Assembly: GCA_029262415.1 (NCBI GenBank)
Contig: JAJCZL010000067.1
Location: 124,001-188,000 of the forward strand
Direction: 5' to 3'
DNA from: Deltaproteobacteria bacterium
Lineage (GTDB): Bacteria > Desulfobacterota > Binatia > UBA1149 > JAJCZL01
DNA length: 64,000 bases
Part shown: positions 16,999 to 25,940 of the stretch, in pieces
Numbering within the stretch: position 1 is the first letter of the stretch
How the letters are laid out: each line of letters opens with the position of its first letter
Program-made: the position numbers and the translations under genes
The notes under the pieces: generated by a model
The model's database searches: none
The model's input: only the letters and a program-made list of their open reading frames with translations
What the model was told of the DNA's origin: nothing

Positions 16999-18000
16999 TC
17001 AAGACGCTTTCCGACGCGGCAGGGTGCGCGAGGTGTCCGCTGCCGCTTCGCACGGGAAGTACTGGTTCAAGAGATAGAGCGGACGGTTCTTGGTCTCGTT
17101 GAACATCCGTCCAAGGTACTCACCGATAATGCCGATCGCCAAGAGCTGTGCGCCGCCGACGAACAGCAGAACCACCATTAACGATGCGTACCCGGGTACA
17201 TCGATCCCAAACAAGAGCGTCTTCAGAATAATGATCGATCCGTAGACGAAAGCGCCGGTCGCGGTAGCGAACCCAAGATATGTCGCGGCCTTGAGCGGCG
17301 CGACGGTATAGGAGGTGATGCCCTCGATCGCTAGGTTCCACAGCCCCTTATAGTTCCACTTGGTGGTTCCGGCGAAGCGCGCGTCGCGCTTGTAGAACAC
17401 CGCCGTTTGCGGGTGACCGATCCACGCAAAAAGCCCTTTCATGAACCTGTGGTGCTCACGCAGCCGGCTCAGCGACTCGACGGCGCGGCGGCTGAGCAAA
17501 CGGAAATCCCCCGTGTCGCGGGGAATCTTCACAGGACCGATGGTTTGCATGAGCCGATAGAAAAGCGACGCCATCAGCTTCTTTAGTGCTTTCTCGCCGT
17601 CACGCTGTTCTCGGCGCGCGTAGACGACGTCGAACCCTTCGCCCCACTTCGCAACCAACTCGGGTATCAGCTCGGGCGGATCCTGTAGATCGGCGTCGAT
17701 AACCACCACCGCGTCGCCGGCCGCGTGGTCGAGGCCGGCGGTGAGTGCGGCTTCCTTTCCGAAGTTACGACTGAGATCGAGGAGCGTCACCGCGGGGTCA
17801 GCCGATTGCATCTGGCCAAGTAGCGCGCTCGAACCGTCGCTACTGCCGTCGTTTACGTAGAGTATCTCGAAGTCGAAGCGTTCGGCCATCTCGGCGGCCA
17901 CCGCCGAGATGCGCCTGTGGAACTCAGGCAGAACCTCTTTTTCATTGAATACCGGGACGACGACCGACAGTATCTCCTTGCGAGTGATGCTCTGTTGCAT
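16999..18000 (-). CDS. GT2 polyprenyl-phosphate glycosyltransferase (DPM1/GtrB-like)
   Basis: About 333 residues. The GT-A domain starts LSVVVPVFNEKEVL and has the nucleotide-binding DxD-type DADLQDPPELI, SRNFGKEAAL and TGDFRLLSRRA. Two C-terminal membrane helices (residues about 230-300) and GEYLGRMFNETKNRPLYLL are typical of GtrB/ArnC-like enzymes, which transfer a sugar from a nucleotide to undecaprenyl phosphate. No flippase or acceptor glycosyltransferase lies nearby. It is divergent from the Kazal gene. Confidence 0.92.
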   Translation of the reverse strand: MQQSITRKEILSVVVPVFNEKEVLPEFHRRISAVAAEMAERFDFEILYVNDGSSDGSSALLGQMQSADPAVTLLDLSRNFGKEAALTAGLDHAAGDAVVVIDADLQDPPELIPELVAKWGEGFDVVYARREQRDGEKALKKLMASLFYRLMQTIGPVKIPRDTGDFRLLSRRAVESLSRLREHHRFMKGLFAWIGHPQTAVFYKRDARFAGTTKWNYKGLWNLAIEGITSYTVAPLKAATYLGFATATGAFVYGSIIILKTLLFGIDVPGYASLMVVLLFVGGAQLLAIGIIGEYLGRMFNETKNRPLYLLNQYFPCEAAADTSRTLPRRKAS

Positions 18001-18189
18001 TATCGAGAAACCTGCCTCTCCGGCGCACCGCTGAGCAGGGCAGCGAAGGATAGACCCGGGTCCCCGGTTTTGTCTAGCCGCGGCGCGGGCGCTGGCTCCG
18101 AGGTTGCTACGGGGCTAGGATCCAACTTGTCGGACCGCGTGCGTGGCCCGCGGCGGGGACCGGCCGAAACATAGGATTGGGGGTAGGTC

Positions 18190-20067
18190 ATGTACCACAC
18201 ACGATTCTCGAAGCCTGTATCTACCTTGCTCGCCTTCGCATTCACGTTCGCAGGGATGTCCGCCATCACAAGCCCGGCTCGGGCCGACGCCCCTGAGTGC
18301 CGCAAGAAAGCCGCAAGGATCGTCGGTAAGTTCGCGCAACTTCGCGCCAAGCAGATCATCAACTGCCGTATCAATGACGCGTGTGGACCCGACGATCTCG
18401 CGGCCAAACGCGAAAAACTCCGCAATGACCTGCGCACCCGGCTTAACAAGAAATGTGCTGACGTCGGTGCCGGCGAACTCGGTATGGGCGGCACCTGCCC
18501 CGACCCCACCGGAGTATGCACGCACGACCTCGCCGATGCCGCCGGTGTGATCGAGTGCATCCTGTGCATGTCGGGCGAAACCCTCGAACATTTACTCGAT
18601 GTCGTGCACGGCGATGCGGTGCCGGTCGCCGAGCATTGCGGTGGCTGCATCGGCTCGAGGTGTGCACCGGATGCATTCTGCGAACCGCCGACTGGAATCT
18701 GTGACGACGTATTCGACGTCGGAATGTGTAGCGAAGTTCCCGAGGCCTGCCCGCAGGTGTTCGATCCGGTCTGCGGCTGCGACGGACGGACCTACGGTAA
18801 CGACTGCGAGCGCCGCATGGCGCGCGTCGGTCTGCGTCACGACGGAGCGTGTAAACTACGCTGTGACGACGCCGACATCTGCCCCGACGGTACCTTTTGC
18901 GACGGCCTGCCCGGACTGTGCCGAATCGTCAACGACGGCGTCTGTGAACCAATTCCCGCGAACTGCACCGAGCAGTACGAGCCGGTCTGTGGATGCGACG
19001 GCACCACCTACGGTAACGACTGCCGTCGCCGTGCCGCCGGCGTGCGACTGCACCACCACGGCGCGTGCGTAACCTATTGCGGGGAGCTGTTCCCATTCGA
19101 TCCAACCCAGCCCGGCCCTGACGGACAGCCTATTCTCCCGCCTATCGAACAGTGCGCCGAGGGTAGCTACTGCGAACATCCGCCAGGCCGATGCACAGAG
19201 TTGGGCGGCCCCGGCGAGTGCATCCGTATCCCACAGGGATGCCCCGACGTCTGGGCTCCCGTGTGCGGATGCAACGGTATTACCTATGCAAACGATTGCG
19301 ACCGCATGGCCGCGGGCGTCTCCAAACAGCACGACGGCGAGTGTGAGCGGCGGTGTGGCGGCTTTGTGGGTTTGCCATGTGCGGGCGGAGAGGTCTGCGA
19401 GCTTCCGGCCGGTACCTGTAACTTCGCCGACTTGCTGGGCAAGTGCGTCCAGCGACCGGAAGTTTGCGCCGAGAACCTCGACCCGGTTTGCGGTTGTGAC
19501 GGTGAGACCTACTCGAACAACTGCGAGCGCTTGCGTGTCAGGGTTGCGCTCGACCACCACGGTGCGTGCCGGAGCAACTGTAAGACCGCCGGGCTAGGCT
19601 GCGGCGCACACGAGGTCTGCATTACCCAGCACGGCGATTGCGGCGGCACCGGCAAGTGTGTGCCGGCCCCCGAGATTTGTCCCCTCGGGATCGAAGTCGA
19701 TGCGCCTTTCCCGTTCTTTGCGGTCTGCGGTTGCGACGGCGTGACGTATCCGAACGCCTGCGAAGCAGCGCGGGCAGGCGTAGGCGTGGAGCACGAGGGA
19801 CCCTGCCACGGTGAGTTCGGATGCCTTTCGGATTCGGACTGCCCGGTTGGAAACGTCTGTTTACCGCCGCCGGGAATCTGCTTGTTGGTCGCCAGCCCGG
19901 TAATCCCGTTGGTCTGCCAGCCGATCCCCGACGATTGTACCGACGCACAGGAGCCGGTCTGCGGGTGCAACGGCACGACCTACAACTCGCACTGTGAGGC
20001 GCTCAGAAGTGGTGCCGGGTTCGGATATCCGGGGCCCTGCTTCGATTTTGTTCCGCCGTTGTTTTAG
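18190..20067 (+). CDS. secreted six-repeat Kazal-domain protein (putative protease inhibitor)
   Basis: About 625 residues, starting at an ATG after GGGGGTAGG. A signal peptide (residues 9-32, ending ARA) is followed by a 110-residue helical, Cys-containing domain (KKAARIVGKFAQLRAKQI...). Six Kazal modules then occur near residues 180-221, 252-293, 344-385, 419-460, 490-539 and 576-617, each with the core PVCGCDGxTYxNxC and a spaced terminal Cys. Between them are short Cys-rich linkers of the form CPDGTFCDGLPGLC, resembling EGF/TIL-like loops. Kazal domains are known serine-protease inhibitors, mostly animal, with scattered bacterial cases. The P1 residues vary among repeats, so several protease specificities are possible. 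Confidence 0.88.
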   Translation: MYHTRFSKPVSTLLAFAFTFAGMSAITSPARADAPECRKKAARIVGKFAQLRAKQIINCRINDACGPDDLAAKREKLRNDLRTRLNKKCADVGAGELGMGGTCPDPTGVCTHDLADAAGVIECILCMSGETLEHLLDVVHGDAVPVAEHCGGCIGSRCAPDAFCEPPTGICDDVFDVGMCSEVPEACPQVFDPVCGCDGRTYGNDCERRMARVGLRHDGACKLRCDDADICPDGTFCDGLPGLCRIVNDGVCEPIPANCTEQYEPVCGCDGTTYGNDCRRRAAGVRLHHHGACVTYCGELFPFDPTQPGPDGQPILPPIEQCAEGSYCEHPPGRCTELGGPGECIRIPQGCPDVWAPVCGCNGITYANDCDRMAAGVSKQHDGECERRCGGFVGLPCAGGEVCELPAGTCNFADLLGKCVQRPEVCAENLDPVCGCDGETYSNNCERLRVRVALDHHGACRSNCKTAGLGCGAHEVCITQHGDCGGTGKCVPAPEICPLGIEVDAPFPFFAVCGCDGVTYPNACEAARAGVGVEHEGPCHGEFGCLSDSDCPVGNVCLPPPGICLLVASPVIPLVCQPIPDDCTDAQEPVCGCNGTTYNSHCEALRSGAGFGYPGPCFDFVPPLF

Positions 20068-20088
20068 CAGGCCGTGCGACAGACCGGA

Positions 20089-21282
20089 CTAGCGCGCTCG
20101 GGGTAGTCCCAATACACGCTCGGCGATGATCGAGCGTTGAATCTCGCTCGATCCGGCGGCAATCGTACGCCCGCGAGAGTACAGGTAAAGGTGCGGCCAG
20201 CGACCGTCCATCGGAGCGAGGGGATCGCCCGGCGCCAGCATCGAAAACGAGCCGTTCATCTCAACGGCGGTCTCCATCATGCGCTGGAACATCTCGCTCC
20301 AGAACAGCTTCTCCATCGAACCCTCCGGCCCCGGTGGATCACCGCGTAGCTGTTTAGTGAGGTGGCGCAACGAGGTCAGGCGAAGTGCCTCGCTCTCAAT
20401 GTGTAGCTGCGCGATCTTCTGACGAACCATCGGATCGTCTGCCGGTCGCCTGCCGTCCGGACCGGGCTCGCGTGCCTGGGCGATCATGTCGTTCAACGCT
20501 ACACGAGACTGCAGTTGGCGAAGAAACGTCAGCGTCGCGCGCTCGTACATGAGCATCGCAACCGCCATCTTCCAGCCCTCCCCTTCCTCGCCTACGATGT
20601 TCTCCTTGGGGACACGGACGTCGTCAAAAAACACCTCGTTGAACTCTGCGTCACCGTTCATCTGCGTCAGCGGGCGCGTGCTGATACCCGGGCTGTGCAT
20701 ATCTACGATCATCAAAGTCAGCCCTTTGTGCTTGGCCGCCTCCTGATCGCTACGAGCGAGAAGAATGCAGAGGTCGGCGTACTGAGCGAAGCTCGTCCAG
20801 ACCTTCTGGCCGTTGACCACGAACGCATCACCGTCGAGAATCGCGGTTGTTTTGACCGCAGCCAGATCCGAGCCTGCCCCCGGCTCTGAATAGCCCTGGC
20901 ACCAAATCTCTTGCGCGTTAAGAATCTTGTGTAGGTAGCGCGCCTTCTGCGTTTCGGTACCGTGGTCGATCAGAAGGGGGCCCACCATCGAAACCGCGAG
21001 CAGATTGATGAGTTGGGGCGAACCCGCTTGCGCAAGCTCTTGTTGAAAGATGATCTGCTCGATCAATCCCGCGCCCTGCCCCCCGAACTGTTTCGGCCAG
21101 TGCAGACCGCACCAACCAGCTTCGTACAGGCGGTTCTGCCAAACCTTGCCGTGTTCAACTACCTCGTCGAGCGAGGCCGGCTCACCACCCGAGCCGATAT
21201 GTCCGGCCGCACGCTGCTCGTCGAGCCACCCAACCAACTGCGCGCGAAACTGTTCTTGCTCCGGCGTGTACGCGAAATCCAT
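20089..21282 (-). CDS. acyl-CoA dehydrogenase
   Basis: FAD-dependent acyl-CoA dehydrogenase of about 397 residues that oxidises acyl-CoA to the 2-enoyl-CoA. Signatures are WCGLHWPKQFGGQGAG at the N-terminal domain, GYSEPGAGSDLA for FAD/substrate contact, VNGQKVWTSFAQYAD, and a C-terminal RTIAAGSSEIQRSIIAERVLGL. The start is ATG 21282 (MDFAYTPEQEQFR); a GTG eight codons upstream is less likely. The catalytic base is not obvious from the sequence. The neighbouring dehydrogenase is on the same strand but 86 bp away, and no ETF or CoA ligase is close. Acyl chain specificity is unknown. Confidence 0.93.
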   Translation of the reverse strand: MDFAYTPEQEQFRAQLVGWLDEQRAAGHIGSGGEPASLDEVVEHGKVWQNRLYEAGWCGLHWPKQFGGQGAGLIEQIIFQQELAQAGSPQLINLLAVSMVGPLLIDHGTETQKARYLHKILNAQEIWCQGYSEPGAGSDLAAVKTTAILDGDAFVVNGQKVWTSFAQYADLCILLARSDQEAAKHKGLTLMIVDMHSPGISTRPLTQMNGDAEFNEVFFDDVRVPKENIVGEEGEGWKMAVAMLMYERATLTFLRQLQSRVALNDMIAQAREPGPDGRRPADDPMVRQKIAQLHIESEALRLTSLRHLTKQLRGDPPGPEGSMEKLFWSEMFQRMMETAVEMNGSFSMLAPGDPLAPMDGRWPHLYLYSRGRTIAAGSSEIQRSIIAERVLGLPRAR

Positions 21283-21367
21283 AGCCGGACTATGCCACGG
21301 CTGCACACTTGTTTGGAACCGCCACTAATAAGCAGCGGTGCCGGCGTTCGCCCCGGCAATCGGGATC

Positions 21368-22327
21368 TCAGGGGTTTACCAGTAGGACCTTGCGGGCACC
21401 TTTCTCCTGTGCCCGCGCAAATGCACTCTCAGCCTCGGATAGTTCGCGGCGCGAGTCTATGAGGGGTTCGGTCATAATCGAGGTCCGCTCCAACAACTCA
21501 ACCGCAGATTTCATTCGCCCGCAACGCGACCCGAGCACGGTGATCTCATTGATCACGATCGGCGCGAGGTCGATCTCGTGCAAACCTGCAACCGTGCTCT
21601 TGAGCACCAACGTGCCGCGTGGCTCGGTTGCACGAAGCGCCTCTGCCAGACCCGACGCCGACCCGGTCGCTTCGACTACCAAATCGTAAGCCGCAGTCGC
21701 TTTCTCGGGGAGCGTGCGTGCAAGACGGTTCACGCGTGCGTCCTCGATCCACTCGAGTTCGTCGAGGTGGTGTCCGACCAAATCAACCTCAGCACCGTGC
21801 ACGGCCAAGACCTGCGCGATGAGAAGTCCCAGCTTTCCGTCGCCCAGAACCAGTGTGCGACGATGCCGCGTGGTGCCGCCGAGTTGTTCTATTATCTCGC
21901 AAGCGGCTGCAAGCGGTTCGGCGAAAACCGCTTGCACGTCAGTCACCGTATCCGGCACCTCGACGAGGTTTCGCTCCGGGATAAGGAACTCCTCGGCGAT
22001 GACACCATCGGCGCCAAGGATCCCGAGTACCTTACGCGTAGCGCAGTGACGAGAATCGCCGGCATCGCACCGCTCGCAGTTGTCGCAGCCAAAATTGATG
22101 CCGCCAACGACCCGTCTACCCGCCAGCGCTCCGTCGAGCGCTTCGCCGACGAATTCATGACCCAATACTCCGCTAAATCCCATGTATCCACGGATAAGTT
22201 CGAGGTCGGTATTGCAGATACCCGCGATCCGCGTACGGACACGGACAAAACCGGCCGGATCCATCACGGGGCGCGGCCGATGGGCGCTTAACGCAGCGTG
22301 GCGCCCTTCTAAAACGTAAGCCAGCAC
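21368..22327 (-). CDS. zinc-dependent alcohol dehydrogenase (MDR superfamily)
   Basis: About 319 residues. The catalytic zinc ligands are Cys in GICNTDLEL and the GHEFVGE motif. The structural zinc loop CDNCERCDAGDSRHC has four cysteines, and LVLGDGKLGLLIAQVLAVHGA is the NAD(P) Rossmann motif. It is slightly shorter than typical members (about 340-350). The substrate is unknown. The gene shows no overlap with its neighbours. Confidence 0.9.
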   Translation of the reverse strand: MLAYVLEGRHAALSAHRPRPVMDPAGFVRVRTRIAGICNTDLELIRGYMGFSGVLGHEFVGEALDGALAGRRVVGGINFGCDNCERCDAGDSRHCATRKVLGILGADGVIAEEFLIPERNLVEVPDTVTDVQAVFAEPLAAACEIIEQLGGTTRHRRTLVLGDGKLGLLIAQVLAVHGAEVDLVGHHLDELEWIEDARVNRLARTLPEKATAAYDLVVEATGSASGLAEALRATEPRGTLVLKSTVAGLHEIDLAPIVINEITVLGSRCGRMKSAVELLERTSIMTEPLIDSRRELSEAESAFARAQEKGARKVLLVNP

Positions 22328-22373
22328 AGTATTACAGTCTCGCTACTAGCACCGGCCGCCGGCTGTTTCCATG

Positions 22374-22399
22374 GTTGCAACGGCAGGTTGCAACGGCAG
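22374..22399 (+). repeat. 13-bp tandem duplication
   Basis: GTTGCAACGGCAG occurs twice in direct tandem (22374-22386 and 22387-22399) in the 172-bp gap between divergent genes. It is probably a replication-slippage duplication. Its role, if any, is unknown. Confidence 0.8.
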
Positions 22400-22428
22400 G
22401 CCCCGCTCCGTTAGAGTATGGACAGTCG

Positions 22429-22503
22429 ATGAACGACCCCGACCAACCTCCGTCTAGAAACGGCGCAAGCCGGATCCCCTCCCTCAAGGGCCACGCTGCG
22501 TGA
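22429..22503 (+). CDS. possible 24-residue leader ORF overlapping the CNNM gene start
   Basis: ATG 22429 reads 24 codons and stops at TGA 22501-22503, which overlaps the GTG start of the next gene as GTGA. The peptide is Asp/Pro/Arg-rich (MNDPDQPPSRNG...) with no known motif, and there is no clear ribosome site. It could couple translation of the following gene or be chance. Confidence 0.2.
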   Translation: MNDPDQPPSRNGASRIPSLKGHAA

Positions 22504-23831
22504 CAGCAGGCTTGGCATTAGCCGCAACCGCGGCACTTGTAGTGGTGAACGCTTGTTTCGTCGCCGCTGAGTTCTCGATAGTCTCGGTGCGTCGAACACC
22601 GGTCGAGGCACTGGCCAAGGTCGGCAGTCGGCGCGCGCGAACGCTTCTGCGTGTGCTCGACGAACTCGACGCCCATATCTCGGCTGGTCAGATCATGATC
22701 ACAGCAGCCGGGATCGGTATCGGCTGGCTCGGCGCGCCGGCTGCGGCACAACTTCTGGGTCCTTTCGTCGATAAGTTTGCGATCGGTGACGGCACCCTCT
22801 TACGTGGACTCTCGCTGACGATGTCGTTCGCTGCAGTCACGCTAGCGACGTTGATCGCGGGCGAGATCACGCCGAAGCTGTTGGGGCTCAGACGAGCGCA
22901 AACCGTCGCACTGTGGATGGCGCTGCCTCTTCGGACCTTAGCGCTTCTCAGTAAGCCGCTCCTACGCTTGTTTACAGCCGCATCTTCGGCGCTGCTTTCA
23001 CTGTTTGGTGTGCGATCCGAAGATCACCGCCCGGAGCTCGACACGCTCGGCCCCGACGAGCTGCGCTCTTTCGTCAAGCAGAGTTCGACCTTTGGCAGGC
23101 TTTCGTTCACTCGGCGTAAGATGATCGAGAAAGCCATCGAGTTCGCAGATCACACCGCCAAACAGATCATGGTCCCGCGCGATCAGATCGACTTCGTCAA
23201 TCTCGAGGATTCCCTGGAAGAAAACCTTGCCGTACTCCACGAAGCCGGGCACACCCGCTACCCCCTGACCCAGGGCACCCTGGATACCGTCGTCGGAATG
23301 ATTCACATCAAAGACCTGTTCCGGAGGAATGGCAGCCTACAAAGCTCGGATGAGCTGCGAGCCTTGCAGCGTGAAATGCTGATCGTGCCCGAAAGTCAGC
23401 CAATCGACGTCTTACAACGGACCTTTCAGCGCAAGCGCGCACACATGGCGATTGTTGTTGATGAGTACGGAGTTCCGACCGGACTGGTCACGTTGGAAGA
23501 CGTGCTCGAAGAACTCGTTGGTGAAATCCGCGACGAGTTTGACCAGGATGAGAAAGCCAAGATCGTTCACTCAAAGGAAGGCGTCTTTATCGACGGCATG
23601 CTTCTGGTTGAAGACCTCTGCCGCGAACTCAACATCGATCTCGAAGAAAGCGCCGATGACACCGTCGGCGGCTACATCACCACACAGCTTGGCAAGATCG
23701 CACGGGTCGGCGATTCGTTTAAGTTCGCAGACTACGAGGGAAGCGTTGTCGAAATGGAGGGACGACGTATCGCACGGGTCGTACTTTCCGGCGGTGCTCT
23801 CGACAGGAATCTCAAGCAACAGGCGTTCTGA
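22500..23831 (+). CDS. CNNM/CBS/CorC-HlyC family transporter-associated protein
   Basis: About 443 residues. Residues about 1-190 form the DUF21/CNNM membrane domain (helices such as LALAATAALVVVNACFVAAE; LIAGEITPKLLGLRRAQTVA), residues about 205-335 are a CBS pair (MVPRDQIDFV..., RKRAHMAIVVDEYGVPTGLVT), and the last 95 residues are the CorC/HlyC transporter-associated domain. Such proteins are linked to Mg2+/Co2+ efflux; many are misnamed hemolysin. The GTG start at 22500 overlaps the stop of a 24-codon ORF. Confidence 0.9.
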   Translation: MTAGLALAATAALVVVNACFVAAEFSIVSVRRTPVEALAKVGSRRARTLLRVLDELDAHISAGQIMITAAGIGIGWLGAPAAAQLLGPFVDKFAIGDGTLLRGLSLTMSFAAVTLATLIAGEITPKLLGLRRAQTVALWMALPLRTLALLSKPLLRLFTAASSALLSLFGVRSEDHRPELDTLGPDELRSFVKQSSTFGRLSFTRRKMIEKAIEFADHTAKQIMVPRDQIDFVNLEDSLEENLAVLHEAGHTRYPLTQGTLDTVVGMIHIKDLFRRNGSLQSSDELRALQREMLIVPESQPIDVLQRTFQRKRAHMAIVVDEYGVPTGLVTLEDVLEELVGEIRDEFDQDEKAKIVHSKEGVFIDGMLLVEDLCRELNIDLEESADDTVGGYITTQLGKIARVGDSFKFADYEGSVVEMEGRRIARVVLSGGALDRNLKQQAF

Positions 23832-23919
23832 CCCGCAAGCGTAAGCTTCGGCCAAGCGGGCGTTGTAACCTGCGCTCGTCGCGTAGTACGCTTCACGCGC
23901 GCTCTGGAGCAAACACCGC

Positions 23920-24801
23920 ATGGCCCCGCTGGCAATCAAGCGCTATCCCACATCGCAAAATTTCTTCTCGCAACGGCTGCGTCTGCATTACGTAGATTAC
24001 GGCTCGCCTGAAAAACCGTTGATGGTTCTGGTGCATGGAAGTCGTGACCATTGCCGGGCGTGGGATCTCGTCGCCGGCGAGTTGGCCGAGCACTACCACG
24101 TCATCGCTCCCGATCTGCGCGGCCACGGCGACAGTGCCTGGGCAATCGGTTCTCAGTACTCGATGGCCGAGTACGTCCTGGATCTCGCGCAGCTTTTGCG
24201 CCACGTCGGCGAGGAGCGAATGACGCTGCTCGGACACTCCCTCGGAGGCGCAGTGGTGCTGCGCTACGCCGGGTTGTTCCCCGACACCGTGGTGAGCGTT
24301 GCCGCGATCGAGGGTCTCGGGCCGCCGCCGGGTGTCGACTCGGCAGAGCCCGCCGAGCAGCGGCTGCGCAACTGGATCGCGGCGATGCAAGGTCTCGCGT
24401 CGCGCACACCACATCGCTACCGATCGATCAGCAAAGCGCTCGAGCGAATGCAGGACGCCAACCCGAACCTTTCGCCTGAACTCGCCGAACATCTTACGGT
24501 TCACGGCGTGATGCGCATGGAGGACGGGACATACACCTGGAAGTTCGACAATTACGTGCGTACATTCGCCCCACACGCGTACGACCGCGAAGGCACACAG
24601 GAACTATGGGCGCGGATCGAGTGCCCGGTGTTTCTCGCGCGGGGCAAAGACAGTTGGGCGGAAAACCCCGTAGACGACGGTCGAACATCCCATTTCAAAG
24701 ACTACACTTACCGCGAGTTCGACAATGCGGGCCACTGGCTGCACCACGACCAGTTCGAGCCCTTCGTCACCGAGCTCAAGGCTTTCCTGGAGATTGATTG
24801 A
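23920..24801 (+). CDS. alpha/beta hydrolase
   Basis: About 293 residues. The oxyanion motif VLVHGSRDHCRAWD, the nucleophile elbow LGHSLGGAVVL (Ser near residue 107), an acid region GKDSWAENP and a C-terminal His in FDNAGHWLHHDQFE form the usual catalytic triad order. RGHGDSAWA places it in the esterase/epoxide-hydrolase-like group. The substrate is unknown. The stop overlaps pyrE as TTGA. Confidence 0.9.
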   Translation: MAPLAIKRYPTSQNFFSQRLRLHYVDYGSPEKPLMVLVHGSRDHCRAWDLVAGELAEHYHVIAPDLRGHGDSAWAIGSQYSMAEYVLDLAQLLRHVGEERMTLLGHSLGGAVVLRYAGLFPDTVVSVAAIEGLGPPPGVDSAEPAEQRLRNWIAAMQGLASRTPHRYRSISKALERMQDANPNLSPELAEHLTVHGVMRMEDGTYTWKFDNYVRTFAPHAYDREGTQELWARIECPVFLARGKDSWAENPVDDGRTSHFKDYTYREFDNAGHWLHHDQFEPFVTELKAFLEID

Positions 24802-25370
24802 GCGTGCCTGAAACTCCTCAACCCTCCCTTGCACTCTCGCGCTTGCTCGCCCAACTCTCCTATAAAGAGGGCACGTTCACGCTCGCCTCCGGCAAGAAGA
24901 GCGACTTCTACGTCGATGTAAAGCAAACATTGTTCCGTGCCGAAGGCGCTGCGTTGATCGGCCATCTACTACTCGACCGCCTGCGCGCCCACGGCATAAC
25001 CGCAGTCGGTGGCATGGCCGTCGGCGCGGTACCCTTGGTAGCCGCCGCACTCGTAGAGGCCTCGCGTGCCGGCTACCCGCTTTCCGGTTTCTTCGTTCGC
25101 AAGGACGTCAAAGGTCACGGCACCGCCAAAAAGATCGACGGGCCGTTCGACAAGACCGCAAAAATCGCGATGGTCGAGGATGTCGTAACGACGGGCGGCT
25201 CGACCATCGATGCAATCGAAGAAGTCGAAGGCGCGGGCGGAAAAGTGAGCCTGGTACTCGCGGTCGTTGACCGTGAGGAAAACGGTGGACTCGGAAAACT
25301 CGCTAAGCGCGTCGGCATAGCCGAAGCGCTAACCACAAAGACCAGCATACTCGAGGTCGTCGGCTCCTAA
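24798..25370 (+). CDS. pyrE: orotate phosphoribosyltransferase
   Basis: About 190 residues. The enzyme joins orotate and PRPP to give OMP in pyrimidine synthesis. It shows FTLASGKKSDFYVDVKQTLF, the flexible catalytic loop region VRKDVKGHGTAKKIDG, and the PRPP-binding motif AMVEDVVTTGGSTIDAI. The start is TTG 24798 in a TTGA overlap with the hydrolase; GTG 24804 is an alternative. No other pyr genes are near. Confidence 0.95.
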   Translation: MSVPETPQPSLALSRLLAQLSYKEGTFTLASGKKSDFYVDVKQTLFRAEGAALIGHLLLDRLRAHGITAVGGMAVGAVPLVAAALVEASRAGYPLSGFFVRKDVKGHGTAKKIDGPFDKTAKIAMVEDVVTTGGSTIDAIEEVEGAGGKVSLVLAVVDREENGGLGKLAKRVGIAEALTTKTSILEVVGS

Positions 25371-25379
25371 TAGGAAAAA

Positions 25380-25421
25380 GGCCAGGCACCTTTGCCGGCG
25401 AACCGGAAAAGATGCCTGGCC
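25380..25421 (-). terminator. long hairpin terminator at the end of atpE / pyrE
   Basis: GGCCAGGCA (25380-25388) pairs with TGCCTGGCC (25413-25421). Inside, CTTT pairs with AAAG and CCGG pairs with CCGG around a CGAA loop, so almost the whole 42 nt folds. An AAAAA run just left of the stem gives a T tract on the minus strand, fitting termination of the hemL-atpZIBE operon. On the plus strand it lies right after pyrE but lacks a T run. Confidence 0.75.
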
Positions 25422-25493
25422 CCCAGTGGGCACCTTCTGCGACCCATCGCCCCTTGCGACACGCACCGCAGAACTGCAAGCGCCTACAAGCCT

Positions 25494-25832
25494 TTACGGG
25501 GTCGGGATCTTGCCCTGCAAGAAGAAGGCAATGACCAATGCGTAAATCGCCAACGCTTCGATGAAAGCGATGCCGATGATCATCGGTGTCTGAATGCGAT
25601 CGGCCGCGTTCGGATTGCGGCCGATCGACTCCATAGCAGCACCAACCGCGCGGCCCTGACCTAGCGCTGCACCGAACGCGGCACCCGCGATCGCAATACC
25701 AGCCGCCATAGCGATCATGCCGCTACCGCCGTAGCCGCCGCCGACATCAGCGGCGAACGCGAGCGGAGCCGAACCCAAACCCGCAAGCAACGCGCCCACG
25801 GTAGCAAAAGCAATAGTCCTAATACGAGTCAT
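25494..25832 (-). CDS. atpE: ATP synthase F0 subunit c
   Basis: About 112 residues. It has a signal-like N-terminal hydrophobic segment (residues 4-26, ending FAADVG) before the two ring helices. Helix 1 has the Gly-rich run [18 protein letters not shown], the loop is RNPNA, and helix 2 ([20 protein letters not shown]) carries the ion-carrying Glu. EALAIY is more like H+ than Na+ rings, which usually have Glu-Ser-Thr. ATG 25832 follows AGGAGAGAAGAA; the longer frame to 25901 is unlikely. It is last in the hemL-atpZIBE operon. Confidence 0.95.
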   Translation of the reverse strand: MTRIRTIAFATVGALLAGLGSAPLAFAADVGGGYGGSGMIAMAAGIAIAGAAFGAALGQGRAVGAAMESIGRNPNAADRIQTPMIIGIAFIEALAIYALVIAFFLQGKIPTP

Positions 25833-25940
25833 TTCTCTTCTCTCCTGTGTGTTGCGGGCCCGCGCACTACCTTCAGCCACTCCTCTTTCCTCTTCCACCA
25901 CCGGCGTGTCCGAGACCCGTGTTCGTATCCAACCCGCCTC

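Noticed and set aside
18856-19560. 234-residue minus-strand frame under the Kazal gene
   Set aside because: It mirrors the Kazal repeats on the opposite strand and shows no independent signal peptide or ribosome site.
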